A stretch of 64,000 bases of DNA from Herminiimonas sp. KBW02. GTDB taxonomy: Bacteria > Pseudomonadota > Gammaproteobacteria > Burkholderiales > Burkholderiaceae_D. The position numbers and the translations under genes were made by a program. This document shows positions 9,106-18,614 of this stretch, piece after piece; the stretch's first letter is position 1; every line of letters starts with the position of its first letter. The stretch is from the NCBI RefSeq assembly GCF_003852535.1, contig NZ_QAJP01000007.1:1-64000 (forward strand). Reading direction: 5' to 3'. The notes under the pieces were generated by a model. The model saw only the letters and a program-made list of their open reading frames with translations, was not told the DNA's origin and did not search any database.

Positions 9106-10245
9106 TCAGGCCGCGTAGCGATTGCGCCCCAGACCTTTGGCTTCATACAGGGCGGCATCAGCCCGGCGTACCAGATTATCCCATGAGCATACTTCGGTTT
9201 TCGGCAAGGTAGTCAGGCCGGCGCTGATAGTGACCGGGTGGGTGCCGAGAAAGCGATATTGGCGTACTGCGTCAACCAGGCGCTGCCCGACCAGAGCCGC
9301 GTCATCACGACTGACGCCGGGCAGGATGATGAGGAATTCTTCGCCGCCATAGCGACCGACCAGATCGATGGTACGGCAGGTTTGCTGCAGGATGGCCGCG
9401 ACTTCCTGGATCACGGTATCGCCTGCCGCGTGGCCGAATTTATCGTTGAAATACTTAAACATATCTATATCGATAAAGGCGATCGTCAGCTCATGGCCGA
9501 GGCGCGTCGCCGAAGCCAGGCTGTATTCACCTGCTGACACGATGGCGCGGCGGTTCAGTAATTTGCTGAGTTCATCATGGGTCGCGAGGTGGCGATTCTC
9601 TTCGACGGTGCGTTCAAAGTAGAGTAGCAAGAGTCCTATCGAAAACAACACGGTGCCGACCGTCGGGATCATATACGCGACGACAATCTCGAAACTGGAG
9701 CGCTCCATCGGCAAGGTACCAACAAGCTGTAGCGAGGCAATCGCGATGCGCAGCACGTTACCTGTCATCAGCAATACGATGGCACCGAATACCAGGGTTT
9801 GTACGAAAGTCTTGGGCCATCCTTTTTGTCCGCGCCAGATTGCATGCAGGCTGAGGCCGAGCAGGATCAGGACGGTGCATGAAACCAGAATGGCGCGTTG
9901 CTGGAAGTTGGCACCCAGCATGAAGAGTAGCGCGAGTACGGCGACAAACGCGACGCAGATAAGCCAGCCCCATTTTTGCGGCGGCCTTTTGTAGAACGCA
10001 CGTATGCCATACCACTGGAAAATCAGGCCTATCATCACGGCGCCGGTGCCGTTCAGGATAAAAGCGGGGCGATGCAGGCGATTATTGACGATGGCGATGA
10101 GAATGCCGAAAGCGATCCAGGCACCGGATAAAGCCCAGTACTTGGTGCATTTTTCTGAGGGAGTGGTATAAAAAACCCCGGCCATCACCAGTGCAATACA
10201 GAATTGCACAAGGATTAACGCGATGCCAGCGGTTAACGCATCCAT
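9106..10245 (-). CDS. Membrane-bound diguanylate cyclase
   Basis: A 379-residue inner-membrane protein. The first 215 residues hold about seven hydrophobic helices forming an uncharacterised sensory membrane domain. The C-terminal GGDEF domain begins near residue 220 and carries GGEEF, with RTID five residues upstream as inhibitory site. It is therefore predicted to make c-di-GMP in response to a membrane or small-molecule signal. It is separated by 186 bases from the HDOD operon and probably has its own promoter. Confidence 0.88.
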   Translation of the reverse strand: MDALTAGIALILVQFCIALVMAGVFYTTPSEKCTKYWALSGAWIAFGILIAIVNNRLHRPAFILNGTGAVMIGLIFQWYGIRAFYKRPPQKWGWLICVAFVAVLALLFMLGANFQQRAILVSCTVLILLGLSLHAIWRGQKGWPKTFVQTLVFGAIVLLMTGNVLRIAIASLQLVGTLPMERSSFEIVVAYMIPTVGTVLFSIGLLLLYFERTVEENRHLATHDELSKLLNRRAIVSAGEYSLASATRLGHELTIAFIDIDMFKYFNDKFGHAAGDTVIQEVAAILQQTCRTIDLVGRYGGEEFLIILPGVSRDDAALVGQRLVDAVRQYRFLGTHPVTISAGLTTLPKTEVCSWDNLVRRADAALYEAKGLGRNRYAA

Positions 10246-10443
10246 ACTTTGCCTGACGATCCGCGAAGATAAGTCGTGTCTTGAATAAGATTGCAGCTTG
10301 GTAAGGATTTTAACGGATTCCCAATCGAAACAATGGGAACTATTGTCAAATACGATGACAATCGTTAATTTCGTTGCCTAATTGCCAAAGTAACGTCGTA
10401 TCTTTGCCGCAAGCTGCCGGGTGACCGGGTTTAAGGAGAGGAT

Positions 10444-10836
10444 TTACTCTTCTTCGCGTATTACAAACGCGTGTTTACGCAAATCATCGAGGCTCACCAT
10501 TTCGAGCACTTTTTGGTTGGTGCTTTCCAATACAACTTTTGGCGCAACGCCGGCGCGCCATGCCTCCACCCAGCGACTGGCACATAAACACCATTGATCG
10601 CCCGGTTTGAGTCCGGGGAAGTTCCATTCCGGGCGCGGGGTGGACAAATCATTGCCGCAAGCTTTGCTGAAAACCAGAAAGGTGGCCGTCATCACCGTGC
10701 AAATGATGTGTGTGCCGACATCTTCTTCATTGGTCTTGCAGCAACCGTCACGGAAGTAGCCGGTGAGTGGCTGGAAGGAACAAGGAACCAGGGGTTCGCC
10801 AAAGACGTTTTTTGCGATGGGCAGGGTAGGCGGCAT
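10444..10836 (-). CDS. DUF2237 family protein
   Basis: The 130-residue protein has the conserved cysteine-rich pattern of DUF2237: NVFGEPLVPCS, TGYFRDGCC near residue 30, GNDLSTP near residue 63, and GDQWCLCASRW near residue 80. Five or more cysteines in fixed positions suggest a metal site or disulfides, but the function of the family is unknown to me. There is no signal peptide. It stands alone between the membrane GGDEF gene and a DUF2721 gene. Confidence 0.85.
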   Translation of the reverse strand: MPPTLPIAKNVFGEPLVPCSFQPLTGYFRDGCCKTNEEDVGTHIICTVMTATFLVFSKACGNDLSTPRPEWNFPGLKPGDQWCLCASRWVEAWRAGVAPKVVLESTNQKVLEMVSLDDLRKHAFVIREEE

Positions 10837-10908
10837 GTAAGTCGTTTATGGAGATGAGTGACAATCAGTACGGCGCAAACTTTACCACGTGCGCCGCGAA
10901 GCCTGTCC

Positions 10909-11310
10909 TTATTCCTGATCCTTCAGGGTTTGCTCCATATCTTCCATCTCGATCTCGATTGCCTTGGTACTGATCACGATTTCATAGAGTGATACCAGCA
11001 GCGACAGCACCAGCATGAAAATGCTGAAGCCAAAGATGATCTGTGCGATAAAAATCAATTTGATGAAGACCAGGAACATCGACAGCGCGCACAGGATGAA
11101 TGCGCCGACGCCCATTTCCTGCATGCGGCGTATCAGCATCACGCGCACGCGCAGGTTGGCGATCTGGCGCAGCACGACATCGTGGGCGCGCTCCTGATAC
11201 TTGACGTGGAGCTGGCGGATTAATTGCGCGATGACCAGGAAGCGATTGGTGTATGCCAATAGCAGCAGTGAAATGGCGGGGAACAGCAGGGCTGGCGTAG
11301 TCAGGTCCAT
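10909..11310 (-). CDS. DUF2721 family membrane protein
   Basis: A small inner-membrane protein of 133 residues with an N-terminal helix starting ALLFPAISLLLLAYTNR, a charged middle region with a predicted coiled segment, and two further hydrophobic helices. The C-terminus is acidic (EIEMEDMEQTLKDQE). The frame is open from a TTG at 11322, but ATG 11310 with GGAAAG just before it is the better start. The role is unknown. A short stem-loop lies upstream at 11349-11364. Confidence 0.75.
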   Translation of the reverse strand: MDLTTPALLFPAISLLLLAYTNRFLVIAQLIRQLHVKYQERAHDVVLRQIANLRVRVMLIRRMQEMGVGAFILCALSMFLVFIKLIFIAQIIFGFSIFMLVLSLLVSLYEIVISTKAIEIEMEDMEQTLKDQE

Positions 11311-11500
11311 GTATCTTTCCAACGGTAATGGAGTAGGGGAGGTCAGTCGTGCCGTTGTTCGGCACTACCAACCGTAACGCAAGAACTGCGCCTGACTTGG
11401 TAAGGGCAGGCGCTGAAGTAAGCGTTATCGTTGCTTGTACTGTAGTTGCTTGTGCGGCTACATCAAGACGACATTGTAATGAAGAAGCCTGACGTGGTCA

Positions 11501-12145
11501 TTACGTCACGGGCCCACGTTTAACAAAAAACAGGCCGGTGCCGATGGCAATGAAGAGGCCGCCAAAGAAGCGGTTTTGTTTTTTCACTGCATGGGTATTG
11601 CGGAAAAAACGCTGCATCGACGAAGCGGCCAATGCATAGCCATGCATCACGATGATATCGATCACACAGATGGTGAGGCCGAGGATCAGTAATTGCGGTA
11701 GCAGTGGCGCATCCTTGACGATGAATTGCGGTAGTACCGCCACCATGAAAATTACGCCTTTCGGATTGGTGACGTTCGTCAGCAAGCCATGCAAAAAGCG
11801 TTTGCGAAAGCTCGGTACCATGCTCGCGGCGGTTTGTGCCTGCATCTCTGGTGCGATGACGACTTTGGCGCGCCATTGGCTAAGGCCGAGGTAAATCAGA
11901 TAAAACGCACCTATCGTCTTGACGATATTGAAAGCCATCTCTGAAGCCAGCAACAGGGAGCCGACACCCGCACCGGCTACCGTCAGCAGGAAAATCAAAC
12001 CGAGTTGCAAACCGAGTATGGATGCTGTGGTTTTGCGTACGCCATACGACAGTCCATGCGACATCGACAGGATAGCGCCAGAGCCAGGCGTAATGGCGAT
12101 CAGGATGGCGGCGATCAGGAAAGTAAGCCAGAGGGAGAGCGTCAT
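11501..12145 (-). CDS. LysE family amino-acid or metabolite exporter
   Basis: A 214-residue inner-membrane protein with the LysE/RhtB pattern: LWLTFLIAAILIAITPGSGAILSMSHGL at the N-terminus (the TPG and S are family hallmarks), six hydrophobic helices and FRKRFLHGLLTNVTNPKG in the middle. Relatives export homoserine, threonine, lysine or similar compounds, but the substrate cannot be assigned. The open frame extends to 12256, yet ATG 12145 follows GGAGAG-type sequence on the minus strand and gives the normal N-terminus. The gene is divergent from tRNA-Pro. Confidence 0.87.
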   Translation of the reverse strand: MTLSLWLTFLIAAILIAITPGSGAILSMSHGLSYGVRKTTASILGLQLGLIFLLTVAGAGVGSLLLASEMAFNIVKTIGAFYLIYLGLSQWRAKVVIAPEMQAQTAASMVPSFRKRFLHGLLTNVTNPKGVIFMVAVLPQFIVKDAPLLPQLLILGLTICVIDIIVMHGYALAASSMQRFFRNTHAVKKQNRFFGGLFIAIGTGLFFVKRGPVT

Positions 12146-12307
12146 GATGGAAGCAGATGTGCGGTCAGGCTCATATGATAATGCTTGTGCGCGGAGCGTG
12201 CTTTGCACGTTCGGTTTTTGCTGCCGACTGATAAAACGCCTGGTGTATATCGCCAAATTTCAGCAAATTGGCTAAACTAAAATCACTGTCAAAGTTCCAG
12301 TTCATGT

Positions 12308-12384
12308 CGGGGTGTAGCTCAGCCTGGTAGAGTACTGCGTTCGGGACGCAGGAGCCGGAGGTTCGAATCCTCTCACCCCGACCA
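12308..12384 (+). tRNA. tRNA-Pro, anticodon CGG
   Basis: The full cloverleaf can be drawn. The acceptor stem is CGGGGTG (12308-12314) with CACCCCG (12374-12380), discriminator A and encoded CCA (12382-12384). The anticodon stem is CTGCG/CGCAG around loop TTCGGGA, giving anticodon CGG, which reads the proline codon CCG. The T arm contains GGTTCGAATCC. It is 77 bases long. It is a single tRNA gene, convergent with the beta-lactamase gene. Confidence 0.96.
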
Positions 12385-12422
12385 GGTGATGCCTGGACGG
12401 CTTGCTCCTGATTCTTATTTCC

Positions 12423-13322
12423 CTAGCTTAACGCTGCGACGACTATGCGCGTGGCAGATGCGATGACGTCTTCACGTGGTGCGGCATCTTTACCGTTTTG
12501 CGTAAAGTAGATGGCCGTCACCAAGGCTGAGCCGCCGGGCGGCAAAAGTATGCCGATGTCATTGGTCGTGCCGTAAGAGCCTGTGCCGGTTTTATCGGCG
12601 ACCTGCCAGCCTCCCGGTACACCGGCCAGCATGCGTTTGCCTCCGGTCGTATTGCCTTTCAGCCAGTTCATCAGTTGTTCGCGTTGTGGCTGCGGCAAGG
12701 CGCGGCCCAGAGCGAGCTTCTCCAGACTATTTTCCATGGCTGCCGGAGTAGACGTGTCGCGTTCATCGCCGGGTAACGCCGAATTCAGCTCAGGTTCCCA
12801 GCGATCCAGGCGGAATACGTTGTCGCCGATGGAACGCATATAAGCGGTGACGGCCGCAGGTCCGCCCAGTTCCTTCATCAGGAAATTTGCCGCTGCGTTA
12901 TCGCTGTACTGCAAGGTGGCCGCACATAGCTCGCTTACCGTCATCCCATCCGCCAGATACTTTTGCGTGATCGGTGCGTAGCCTGATTTTTCTGTGTCTT
13001 CCTTTTTATAGCGAATACGTTTTTGCAGTAACGACGTATCGCTCGTGCTTCTTTGCAGGACGGCGGCGGCAACCATGACCTTGAAGGTACTACAGAAAGG
13101 GAAACGTTCTTCCGCGCGATATTCGACACGCTGATCGCTTGCCATATTGATTGCCGAAACGCCGAGCCTGCCACCGGAGCGTACTTCTATTTTCTTCAGT
13201 TCTTCCTGCGCGGTCTGGCGCGAGATTTTTTGATTGTTTGCATAGGTGGACAAGTGCAGGCCTGAAAGCGGTGTGGCAACTGCGGCGAGTAGCAGGGAGC
13301 GGCGGCGGGTAGATACAAGCAT
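12423..13322 (-). CDS. Class A beta-lactamase
   Basis: A serine beta-lactamase that hydrolyses beta-lactams in the periplasm. All class A motifs are present: STFK (with a preceding Cys, the Cys69 position), YSDNAAAN, the omega loop RWEPELN with its general-base Glu, and KTGTGSYGTTND. The order and spacing resemble the chromosomal and CTX-M-like branch. No cysteine lies just after KTG, so the disulfide of KPC/SME-type carbapenemases cannot form. I chose ATG 13322 (299 residues), which gives STRRRSLLLAAVA, a twin-arginine-like signal peptide. The frame upstream to 13406 adds nothing. No ampR-type regulator is adjacent. The spectrum cannot be read from sequence. Confidence 0.93.
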   Translation of the reverse strand: MLVSTRRRSLLLAAVATPLSGLHLSTYANNQKISRQTAQEELKKIEVRSGGRLGVSAINMASDQRVEYRAEERFPFCSTFKVMVAAAVLQRSTSDTSLLQKRIRYKKEDTEKSGYAPITQKYLADGMTVSELCAATLQYSDNAAANFLMKELGGPAAVTAYMRSIGDNVFRLDRWEPELNSALPGDERDTSTPAAMENSLEKLALGRALPQPQREQLMNWLKGNTTGGKRMLAGVPGGWQVADKTGTGSYGTTNDIGILLPPGGSALVTAIYFTQNGKDAAPREDVIASATRIVVAALS

Positions 13323-13543
13323 GGTCTTTTCCAAAAAATATCGGGTGCTCTCAATGAGCGCGAAACTATTTCCTGAGCCTATCTGAGATTTTACAAATCG
13401 TGGCAAATGCGCCGCAAATTATTTTTTTTTGCAGCTCGATTGCCACTCGGCAATATTGCTCTCCTTTTTTGCCCATAAAATTGACGTATGAAAACATTTT
13501 AAGTGCGGGATAGTTTTTTCCGGCTGTTCAATTTAGGGGAAAT

Positions 13544-16294
13544 ATGAAAAGTAATGGATCTATGAATCGCTTTTACCGCGTCATCTGGAATGCCAGCACA
13601 GGTGCCTGGCAAGCGGTAACCGAATTGAGCAAAGGGCAGGGAAAAACCAAAAGTATGCGCGCCTTGCGCCGTGCAGCAGCAGTAACGCTGGGATTGGCTT
13701 CCGTGTCGGTCATGGCAGCGGATGTGCTGCCGGCTGGCGGTACCGTGGTTGCCGGCAACGCTGCAATCAGCCAGTCTGGCAGCGCCATGACAATTAATCA
13801 AAGCACGAATAAAGCAGTCATCGACTGGCAAAGTTTTTCAGTAGGTCAAAACAATAGCGTCACCTTCATCCAGCCGACTGCAACATCGGTCGCACTGAAT
13901 CGGGTTCTGGGCTCGGACGTTTCGTTGATCCAGGGACGCATATCCGCGAACGGTATCGTCGCGATTGAAAACCCGAACGGCATCCTCTTCACGCAAACAG
14001 CGCAGGTCAACACCGGCGGCCTGATCGCTTCGACCCTGAAGTTTTCGCTGCCTGAATTCATGAATGGCGAGTACAAGCTGGCTGGTACAAGCAGCAACGC
14101 GATTGTTAATCAGGGCAATATTACGGTGGCGAACGGTGGCACGGCTGCATTTGTCGCCGCCAAGATCAGCAATACCGGTAATGTCACCGCCAATAGCGGC
14201 AATGTGCTGATGGGCGCAGGCAGCGTCGTCACGCTGGACCTTGGCGGCCCGGTCAAACTCGAAGTCAAGCAAGCCGCCATTGACGCGCTGATAGAGAACG
14301 GTGGCGCGATCAAGGCGGACGGCGGTCTGGTGTATCTGCGTGCGCATGCAGCCGGCGAGCTGGCAACGACTGTTATCAACAATACCGGCGTGATCGAAGC
14401 ACATACCCTGGCGACTGGTGAAAAAGGTCAGATTTACCTGATCGGTGACATGCAAAATGATCGCATCGCGGTGAGTGGCAAGCTCGATGCAAGTGCACCT
14501 GTCGGCGGTGACGGCGGCTTCATCGAAACCAGCGCGGCAGACGTCGCGGTAGCGGACAACGCACATGTGACTGCAGCATCGGCACAAGGTAAGGGCGGCG
14601 CATGGTTGATCGATCCGACCAACATTACCATCCAGGCAGGCAGCTGCACTGGCACTAACTGCCTGAGCACAGGCACCATAGAAAGCACACTTAATGGCGG
14701 TACCGACGTTGCCATTGCAACGGCGGCAGCCGGCAGTGAAGCAGGCGACATTAATGTTGAAGCGCCTATCAGCTGGAACAAGAACAAATTCAGCCTGATC
14801 GCGCACAACAACATTAATATCAACGGCACGTTGACAGCGACCGGTACCGGCAGCCTGGCTTTTGGCTATGGCCAGGCGACGACAGATGGTGCAGGTAGTA
14901 GCTATAACGTGAACAATGGCGCGAAGATTTTCATTCCGTCTGGTGGTGCATTCACGTGGTTAAAGGGTTCTGCCGGAACGGTGAAGAACCTGGTGCTGGA
15001 TAACGGCTTGCTGCGTTTCGGTAATGGTACGCAAACCTCGCTCAATCAATACGGTCAACTGGAACAGCCGTTTTACTTCGATAATGTTTCGGTCGTAAAC
15101 GGTCAGCAGCGTAATACCTGGTACAAGCTTACATTCAGCAGTTACCCATTGGATTTGCAATTAGCGACGGGTGGCGATGGTACTTCGAGCTGGAATGCAA
15201 ACGGTGAGAAAGTGAACACCCAGACTGGTTTCCCCTCGGGGACGACCAGCTCCCTGGAGATTTCTGGTTACAAGGAAGGCGTGGGTTCGATTACCTCGAA
15301 CATGAACATAGCTTTCACCGGCGGTGAAGCACTGCAAGTATCGAATACCTATACCTTGAATGCGGGGCAGTCTTACCTCAAGACTGATACCACCATCACC
15401 AATGTGGGCAGTGTCGCCGCATCCAATGTGCGTTTGTGGGTAGGTACACGTGACGATTATGTTGCGCAAACTGACCAGCCTTTTAAATACAAAGGAAATC
15501 TGACGTCTAATGGCTTTGAGCAATTGACTAGCCAGAATGAGCAATCGAAAGCGCTGAAAATTACTGAACGTAACGACGGGCAGGGTGCTGCTATCCTTTT
15601 CTATTCGACTTCGCCTGGTGCGGATACGTCGGTAAATTACTGCTGTAGTTTTTCAAATGCGACAGATACTGATCCGCGCAACTCGCCAATTACAGAGGCT
15701 GCCAGAGATGGTTCATACGCATTGTTTTTACGCCTGGCAAATCTGGCCGCAGGCCAAAGTGACGGCATGACCTGGTACTACGCGGCAGGTCCGGCTGCCA
15801 TGCTGGACGGCATAGTAGGACAGGTTTCCGCTTCTGCCGGAACGCCGCGACCTGTGGTCGTGCCAACTACGACTACACCTGTCGTCACTGCAATTTCGAG
15901 TGCGCAGAATACGGTCAATACAAACACCGCGACCCCTGCCACCGTGAACAGCAATATCTTGCCGCCGGCATTCGTGGCACCGGAAGTCGCGGGTAAAACG
16001 ATGAACGTTGATACCAGCGGTGGCTTGCGTCTGGTTTCGCTGGATGCAGGGACGTCAGGATCGGCTGGTAGCGGCAATTCCAATTCCAATGTGAATGCGA
16101 ATGGTGGTTCGGGCGCGGCGGACGGTTCGTCCTTGCCGAATGCTGGTGGCGCTAACCAGGCTGGTCTCGACCCGTCCGGTTTCATGAAAGTCTTTGTCGT
16201 CGGTGGCGGCGTGTCCTTGCCGGATGTCGCGATGAATAATCAAGGTGTACAGATAGAAGATCTGAATAAGACACAGAAGGGCGGATCGCGTTAA
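13544..16294 (+). CDS. TpsA exoprotein with filamentous-haemagglutinin-type secretion domain
   Basis: This 916-residue protein is the secreted partner of a two-partner (type Vb) system. It has an extended signal peptide (MNRFYRVIWNASTGAWQAV), cleavage probably near residue 59, then the TPS beta-helix domain at about 60-330 with NPNGI at 143-147. The region of about 450-760 is not made of obvious repeats and I do not recognise it. A low-complexity Ser/Asn/Gly stretch and the tail VFVVGGGVSLPD close the protein. AGGGGA precedes ATG 13544, so I keep it over ATG 13562. The TpsB gene follows 66 bases downstream. An adhesin or biofilm role is likely by family; 916 residues is short for the family. 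Confidence 0.87.
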   Translation: MKSNGSMNRFYRVIWNASTGAWQAVTELSKGQGKTKSMRALRRAAAVTLGLASVSVMAADVLPAGGTVVAGNAAISQSGSAMTINQSTNKAVIDWQSFSVGQNNSVTFIQPTATSVALNRVLGSDVSLIQGRISANGIVAIENPNGILFTQTAQVNTGGLIASTLKFSLPEFMNGEYKLAGTSSNAIVNQGNITVANGGTAAFVAAKISNTGNVTANSGNVLMGAGSVVTLDLGGPVKLEVKQAAIDALIENGGAIKADGGLVYLRAHAAGELATTVINNTGVIEAHTLATGEKGQIYLIGDMQNDRIAVSGKLDASAPVGGDGGFIETSAADVAVADNAHVTAASAQGKGGAWLIDPTNITIQAGSCTGTNCLSTGTIESTLNGGTDVAIATAAAGSEAGDINVEAPISWNKNKFSLIAHNNININGTLTATGTGSLAFGYGQATTDGAGSSYNVNNGAKIFIPSGGAFTWLKGSAGTVKNLVLDNGLLRFGNGTQTSLNQYGQLEQPFYFDNVSVVNGQQRNTWYKLTFSSYPLDLQLATGGDGTSSWNANGEKVNTQTGFPSGTTSSLEISGYKEGVGSITSNMNIAFTGGEALQVSNTYTLNAGQSYLKTDTTITNVGSVAASNVRLWVGTRDDYVAQTDQPFKYKGNLTSNGFEQLTSQNEQSKALKITERNDGQGAAILFYSTSPGADTSVNYCCSFSNATDTDPRNSPITEAARDGSYALFLRLANLAAGQSDGMTWYYAAGPAAMLDGIVGQVSASAGTPRPVVVPTTTTPVVTAISSAQNTVNTNTATPATVNSNILPPAFVAPEVAGKTMNVDTSGGLRLVSLDAGTSGSAGSGNSNSNVNANGGSGAADGSSLPNAGGANQAGLDPSGFMKVFVVGGGVSLPDVAMNNQGVQIEDLNKTQKGGSR

Positions 16295-16360
16295 GCGTTG
16301 GTTTGATGCCCGGCTTACTTATTCACCATCTTTATTAAATTTGATTATTCGAGATCGTTC

Positions 16361-18040
16361 ATGAACAGAAATACAGTAGTTGCTACACCTTTGTCGCGTA
16401 AACCTTTATCAGCCATAGTTGCAGCCTGTGCCGTAGTCGCCGCTTTCCCTGCATCAGCGCAGATCGCGCCTGATGCAGGTCGGGTTTTGCAGCAACAGGC
16501 ACCCGTCATCGAAGCGCCGAAGGCAGCGCCTGGCATCAAGATAGAAACACCAAAGCCAACATCGGTTCCGGCCGGTGGTGTGCAAGTGACGATCCAGTCC
16601 GTCACCATCCAGGGCAATACTTTGTTCCCGGAAGCCAAATTGCTGGCGGCAATTGGTGAAGTCAGCGGCAAGTCATATGATGCAGCGGGTTTGCGCGAGC
16701 TGGCTAATCGCGTTTCCGCTTACTATCACCAGGCTGGTTATCCGTTTGCACGCGCCTACCTGCCGCCGCAAGGCATGCAGGATGGTGTTTTGCGTATCGA
16801 TGTAGTGGAAGGTCGTTATGGCAAAGTGCAGGCGCATGGCGATGCCAAACTGGCCGATGCAGCGCAACGCTTCCTCGCACCTTTGCGTCCGGGTAGTGTG
16901 ATCCAGAGCACGCAACTGGAACGTATTTCTCTGTTGATGGATGATCTGCCGGGTGTGCGTGTCGCACCTATCATCCGCCCTGGCCAGGAAGTCGGTACCG
17001 GTGACCTCGCGGTCGAGATCGAACGTACAGCGAAATACACGGGTGACGTCGGCATCGACAATCACGGCAACCGCTATACCGGTCGTGCGCGTGCGCGTGC
17101 CAATCTGGATATCAACAGCCCTTTCCTGTTGGGCGACCAGATCAACATCCGTAGCTTGTACACCGAAGAAGGCATGTGGTTTGGCAATCTCGCTTACAGC
17201 ATGCCGCTGGGCATTTCCGGTTTGCGCGGGCAGGTTTCCTATACCCACACTTATTACCAATTGGGTAAATCCTTCTCGGCACTGGATGCCAACGGTACGG
17301 CGGATGTGTATAGCGCTGGCCTGAGCTATCCGATCCTGCGCTCGCAAAAAACCAACCTGACACTGAGCGCAACGTATCAATATAAGAAGCTCAACGACAG
17401 GCGCGGTGCAGTCGGTACCAGCAATGACAAATCCAGCGATACCTTGCCGGTCGCACTGAGTTTCGATACGCGTGACCAGCTTGGCGGCGGCGCGGTTACT
17501 TATGGTGCTGTTACCTGGACGCCGGGTAAGCTCAAGCTTGATCACTCCCTGAGTACCGTCGATGCAGCAAGTGCACGCAGCGCAGGTAGCTTCAACAAAG
17601 TGAATCTTGATCTTGCACGCATACAGGCTGTGACCGATAAGCTGAACTTGTTTGGACGCATGTCGGCACAGTGGGCTGACCAAAACCTCGACTCCTCCGA
17701 AAAATTCGGCCTCGGCGGCCCGACTGGTATACGTGCTTATCCGGTTGGTGAGTCGTATGGTGATCAGGGCTGGCTGGCGCAACTGGAAGTGCGTTACGCA
17801 GTCGGCGCATTCGTGCCTTACGCGTTCTACGATGCCGGCTGGATTAAAACCAACTCCAAACCATGGACCAATGCCGACAACAAACGCAGCATCGGTGGTT
17901 ACGGTGCAGGCGTACGCTTTGCGAAAAACCAATGGAGCGTCGATACGGCAGTCGCATGGCGCAGCTATGGCGGTCGTCCTGAGTCAGATACGGCAGATCG
18001 TCAGCCTATGGGATGGGTTACTGCCGGCTACAAATTCTAA
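16361..18040 (+). CDS. TpsB outer-membrane transporter (ShlB/FhaC/HecB family)
   Basis: A 559-residue Omp85-superfamily pore that exports the upstream TpsA protein across the outer membrane. It has a signal peptide ending near ASAQ, a proline-rich linker helix region, two POTRA domains (about 65-215) and a 16-strand barrel. The conserved GLGGPTGIRAYPVGE motif near residue 450 belongs to barrel loop L6 (the VRGY/IRAY motif). The protein ends in an aromatic residue (TAGYKF), as outer-membrane proteins do. It shares an operon with tpsA and ends at a clear terminator. Confidence 0.93.
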   Translation: MNRNTVVATPLSRKPLSAIVAACAVVAAFPASAQIAPDAGRVLQQQAPVIEAPKAAPGIKIETPKPTSVPAGGVQVTIQSVTIQGNTLFPEAKLLAAIGEVSGKSYDAAGLRELANRVSAYYHQAGYPFARAYLPPQGMQDGVLRIDVVEGRYGKVQAHGDAKLADAAQRFLAPLRPGSVIQSTQLERISLLMDDLPGVRVAPIIRPGQEVGTGDLAVEIERTAKYTGDVGIDNHGNRYTGRARARANLDINSPFLLGDQINIRSLYTEEGMWFGNLAYSMPLGISGLRGQVSYTHTYYQLGKSFSALDANGTADVYSAGLSYPILRSQKTNLTLSATYQYKKLNDRRGAVGTSNDKSSDTLPVALSFDTRDQLGGGAVTYGAVTWTPGKLKLDHSLSTVDAASARSAGSFNKVNLDLARIQAVTDKLNLFGRMSAQWADQNLDSSEKFGLGGPTGIRAYPVGESYGDQGWLAQLEVRYAVGAFVPYAFYDAGWIKTNSKPWTNADNKRSIGGYGAGVRFAKNQWSVDTAVAWRSYGGRPESDTADRQPMGWVTAGYKF

Positions 18041-18071
18041 GTCTCGCAAGTATTCAAATATAGGTACAAAC

Positions 18072-18103
18072 AAAAACGGCCTCCTGAACGGGGCCGTTTT
18101 TTA
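18072..18103 (+). terminator. Terminator after the two-partner secretion operon
   Basis: AAAACGGCC pairs with GGCCGTTTT around a 10-base loop. The stem is flanked by A and T runs, so it can stop transcription from either side, including the convergent cupin gene. Confidence 0.85.
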
Positions 18104-18122
18104 TTGCCAACCACTATAAGCT

Positions 18123-18509
18123 TCAGGCGGTACGCACGAACAAAGTCGTCAGCGGTGTATCGCCCAGCACGCGGCTGCTATGGCCGTGTACCTTGTCATT
18201 AAACTCCGCGCCTGCAGGCACCAGGTCATTCGAAAAGAAGTGATCGCCAGCTTTGAAGACGCGCTTGCTGCCATCGCGCAAACCAATTTCCATTTCACCG
18301 CTGAGGACCACCAGCCATTGCGCCGTCGTCGTGCAATGGAAATCGCTGCTCACACCAGGCGGGCTATGACGTACCTGAAAGCCGCCGGAAGGAATCAGAT
18401 CCGACAGAAGTGCTTTGGGTGAGCCGCCTGGTAGCGCAATTTCCGCTACCCGGAATTTGGCGTAGCCGTCAGTGTCGGTATAGAGAACGATATTATTGAA
18501 TGTAGTCAT
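18123..18509 (-). CDS. Small cupin-domain protein
   Basis: A 128-residue single-domain cupin. The C-terminal half reads WLVVLSGEMEIGLRDGSKRVFKAGDHFFSNDL, which fits the conserved cupin strand pattern, and a His-containing DFHCTTTAQW segment precedes it. Metal-binding residues are only partly conserved, so enzyme activity is doubtful; a small-molecule binding role is possible. It is convergent with the TPS operon and lies about 100 bases from the MFS transporter gene, which reads the same way. Confidence 0.75.
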   Translation of the reverse strand: MTTFNNIVLYTDTDGYAKFRVAEIALPGGSPKALLSDLIPSGGFQVRHSPPGVSSDFHCTTTAQWLVVLSGEMEIGLRDGSKRVFKAGDHFFSNDLVPAGAEFNDKVHGHSSRVLGDTPLTTLFVRTA

Positions 18510-18614
18510 GGTTATGTTTCAGTTGGGCATATGCAAAAATGTCCGCTACCCGTTTAAACGCGATAGCGGACATGGATGCGATATCCTAACTGATCTGATG
18601 CCGGACTTCAGGTT

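Noticed and set aside
12308-12384. tRNA-Pro as an integration site for an island carrying the beta-lactamase
   Set aside because: No integrase, no repeat of the tRNA 3' end was found nearby, and flanking genes show ordinary composition.
16673-17932. 419-residue minus-strand frame
   Set aside because: Antisense to the TpsB gene; shadow of barrel codons.
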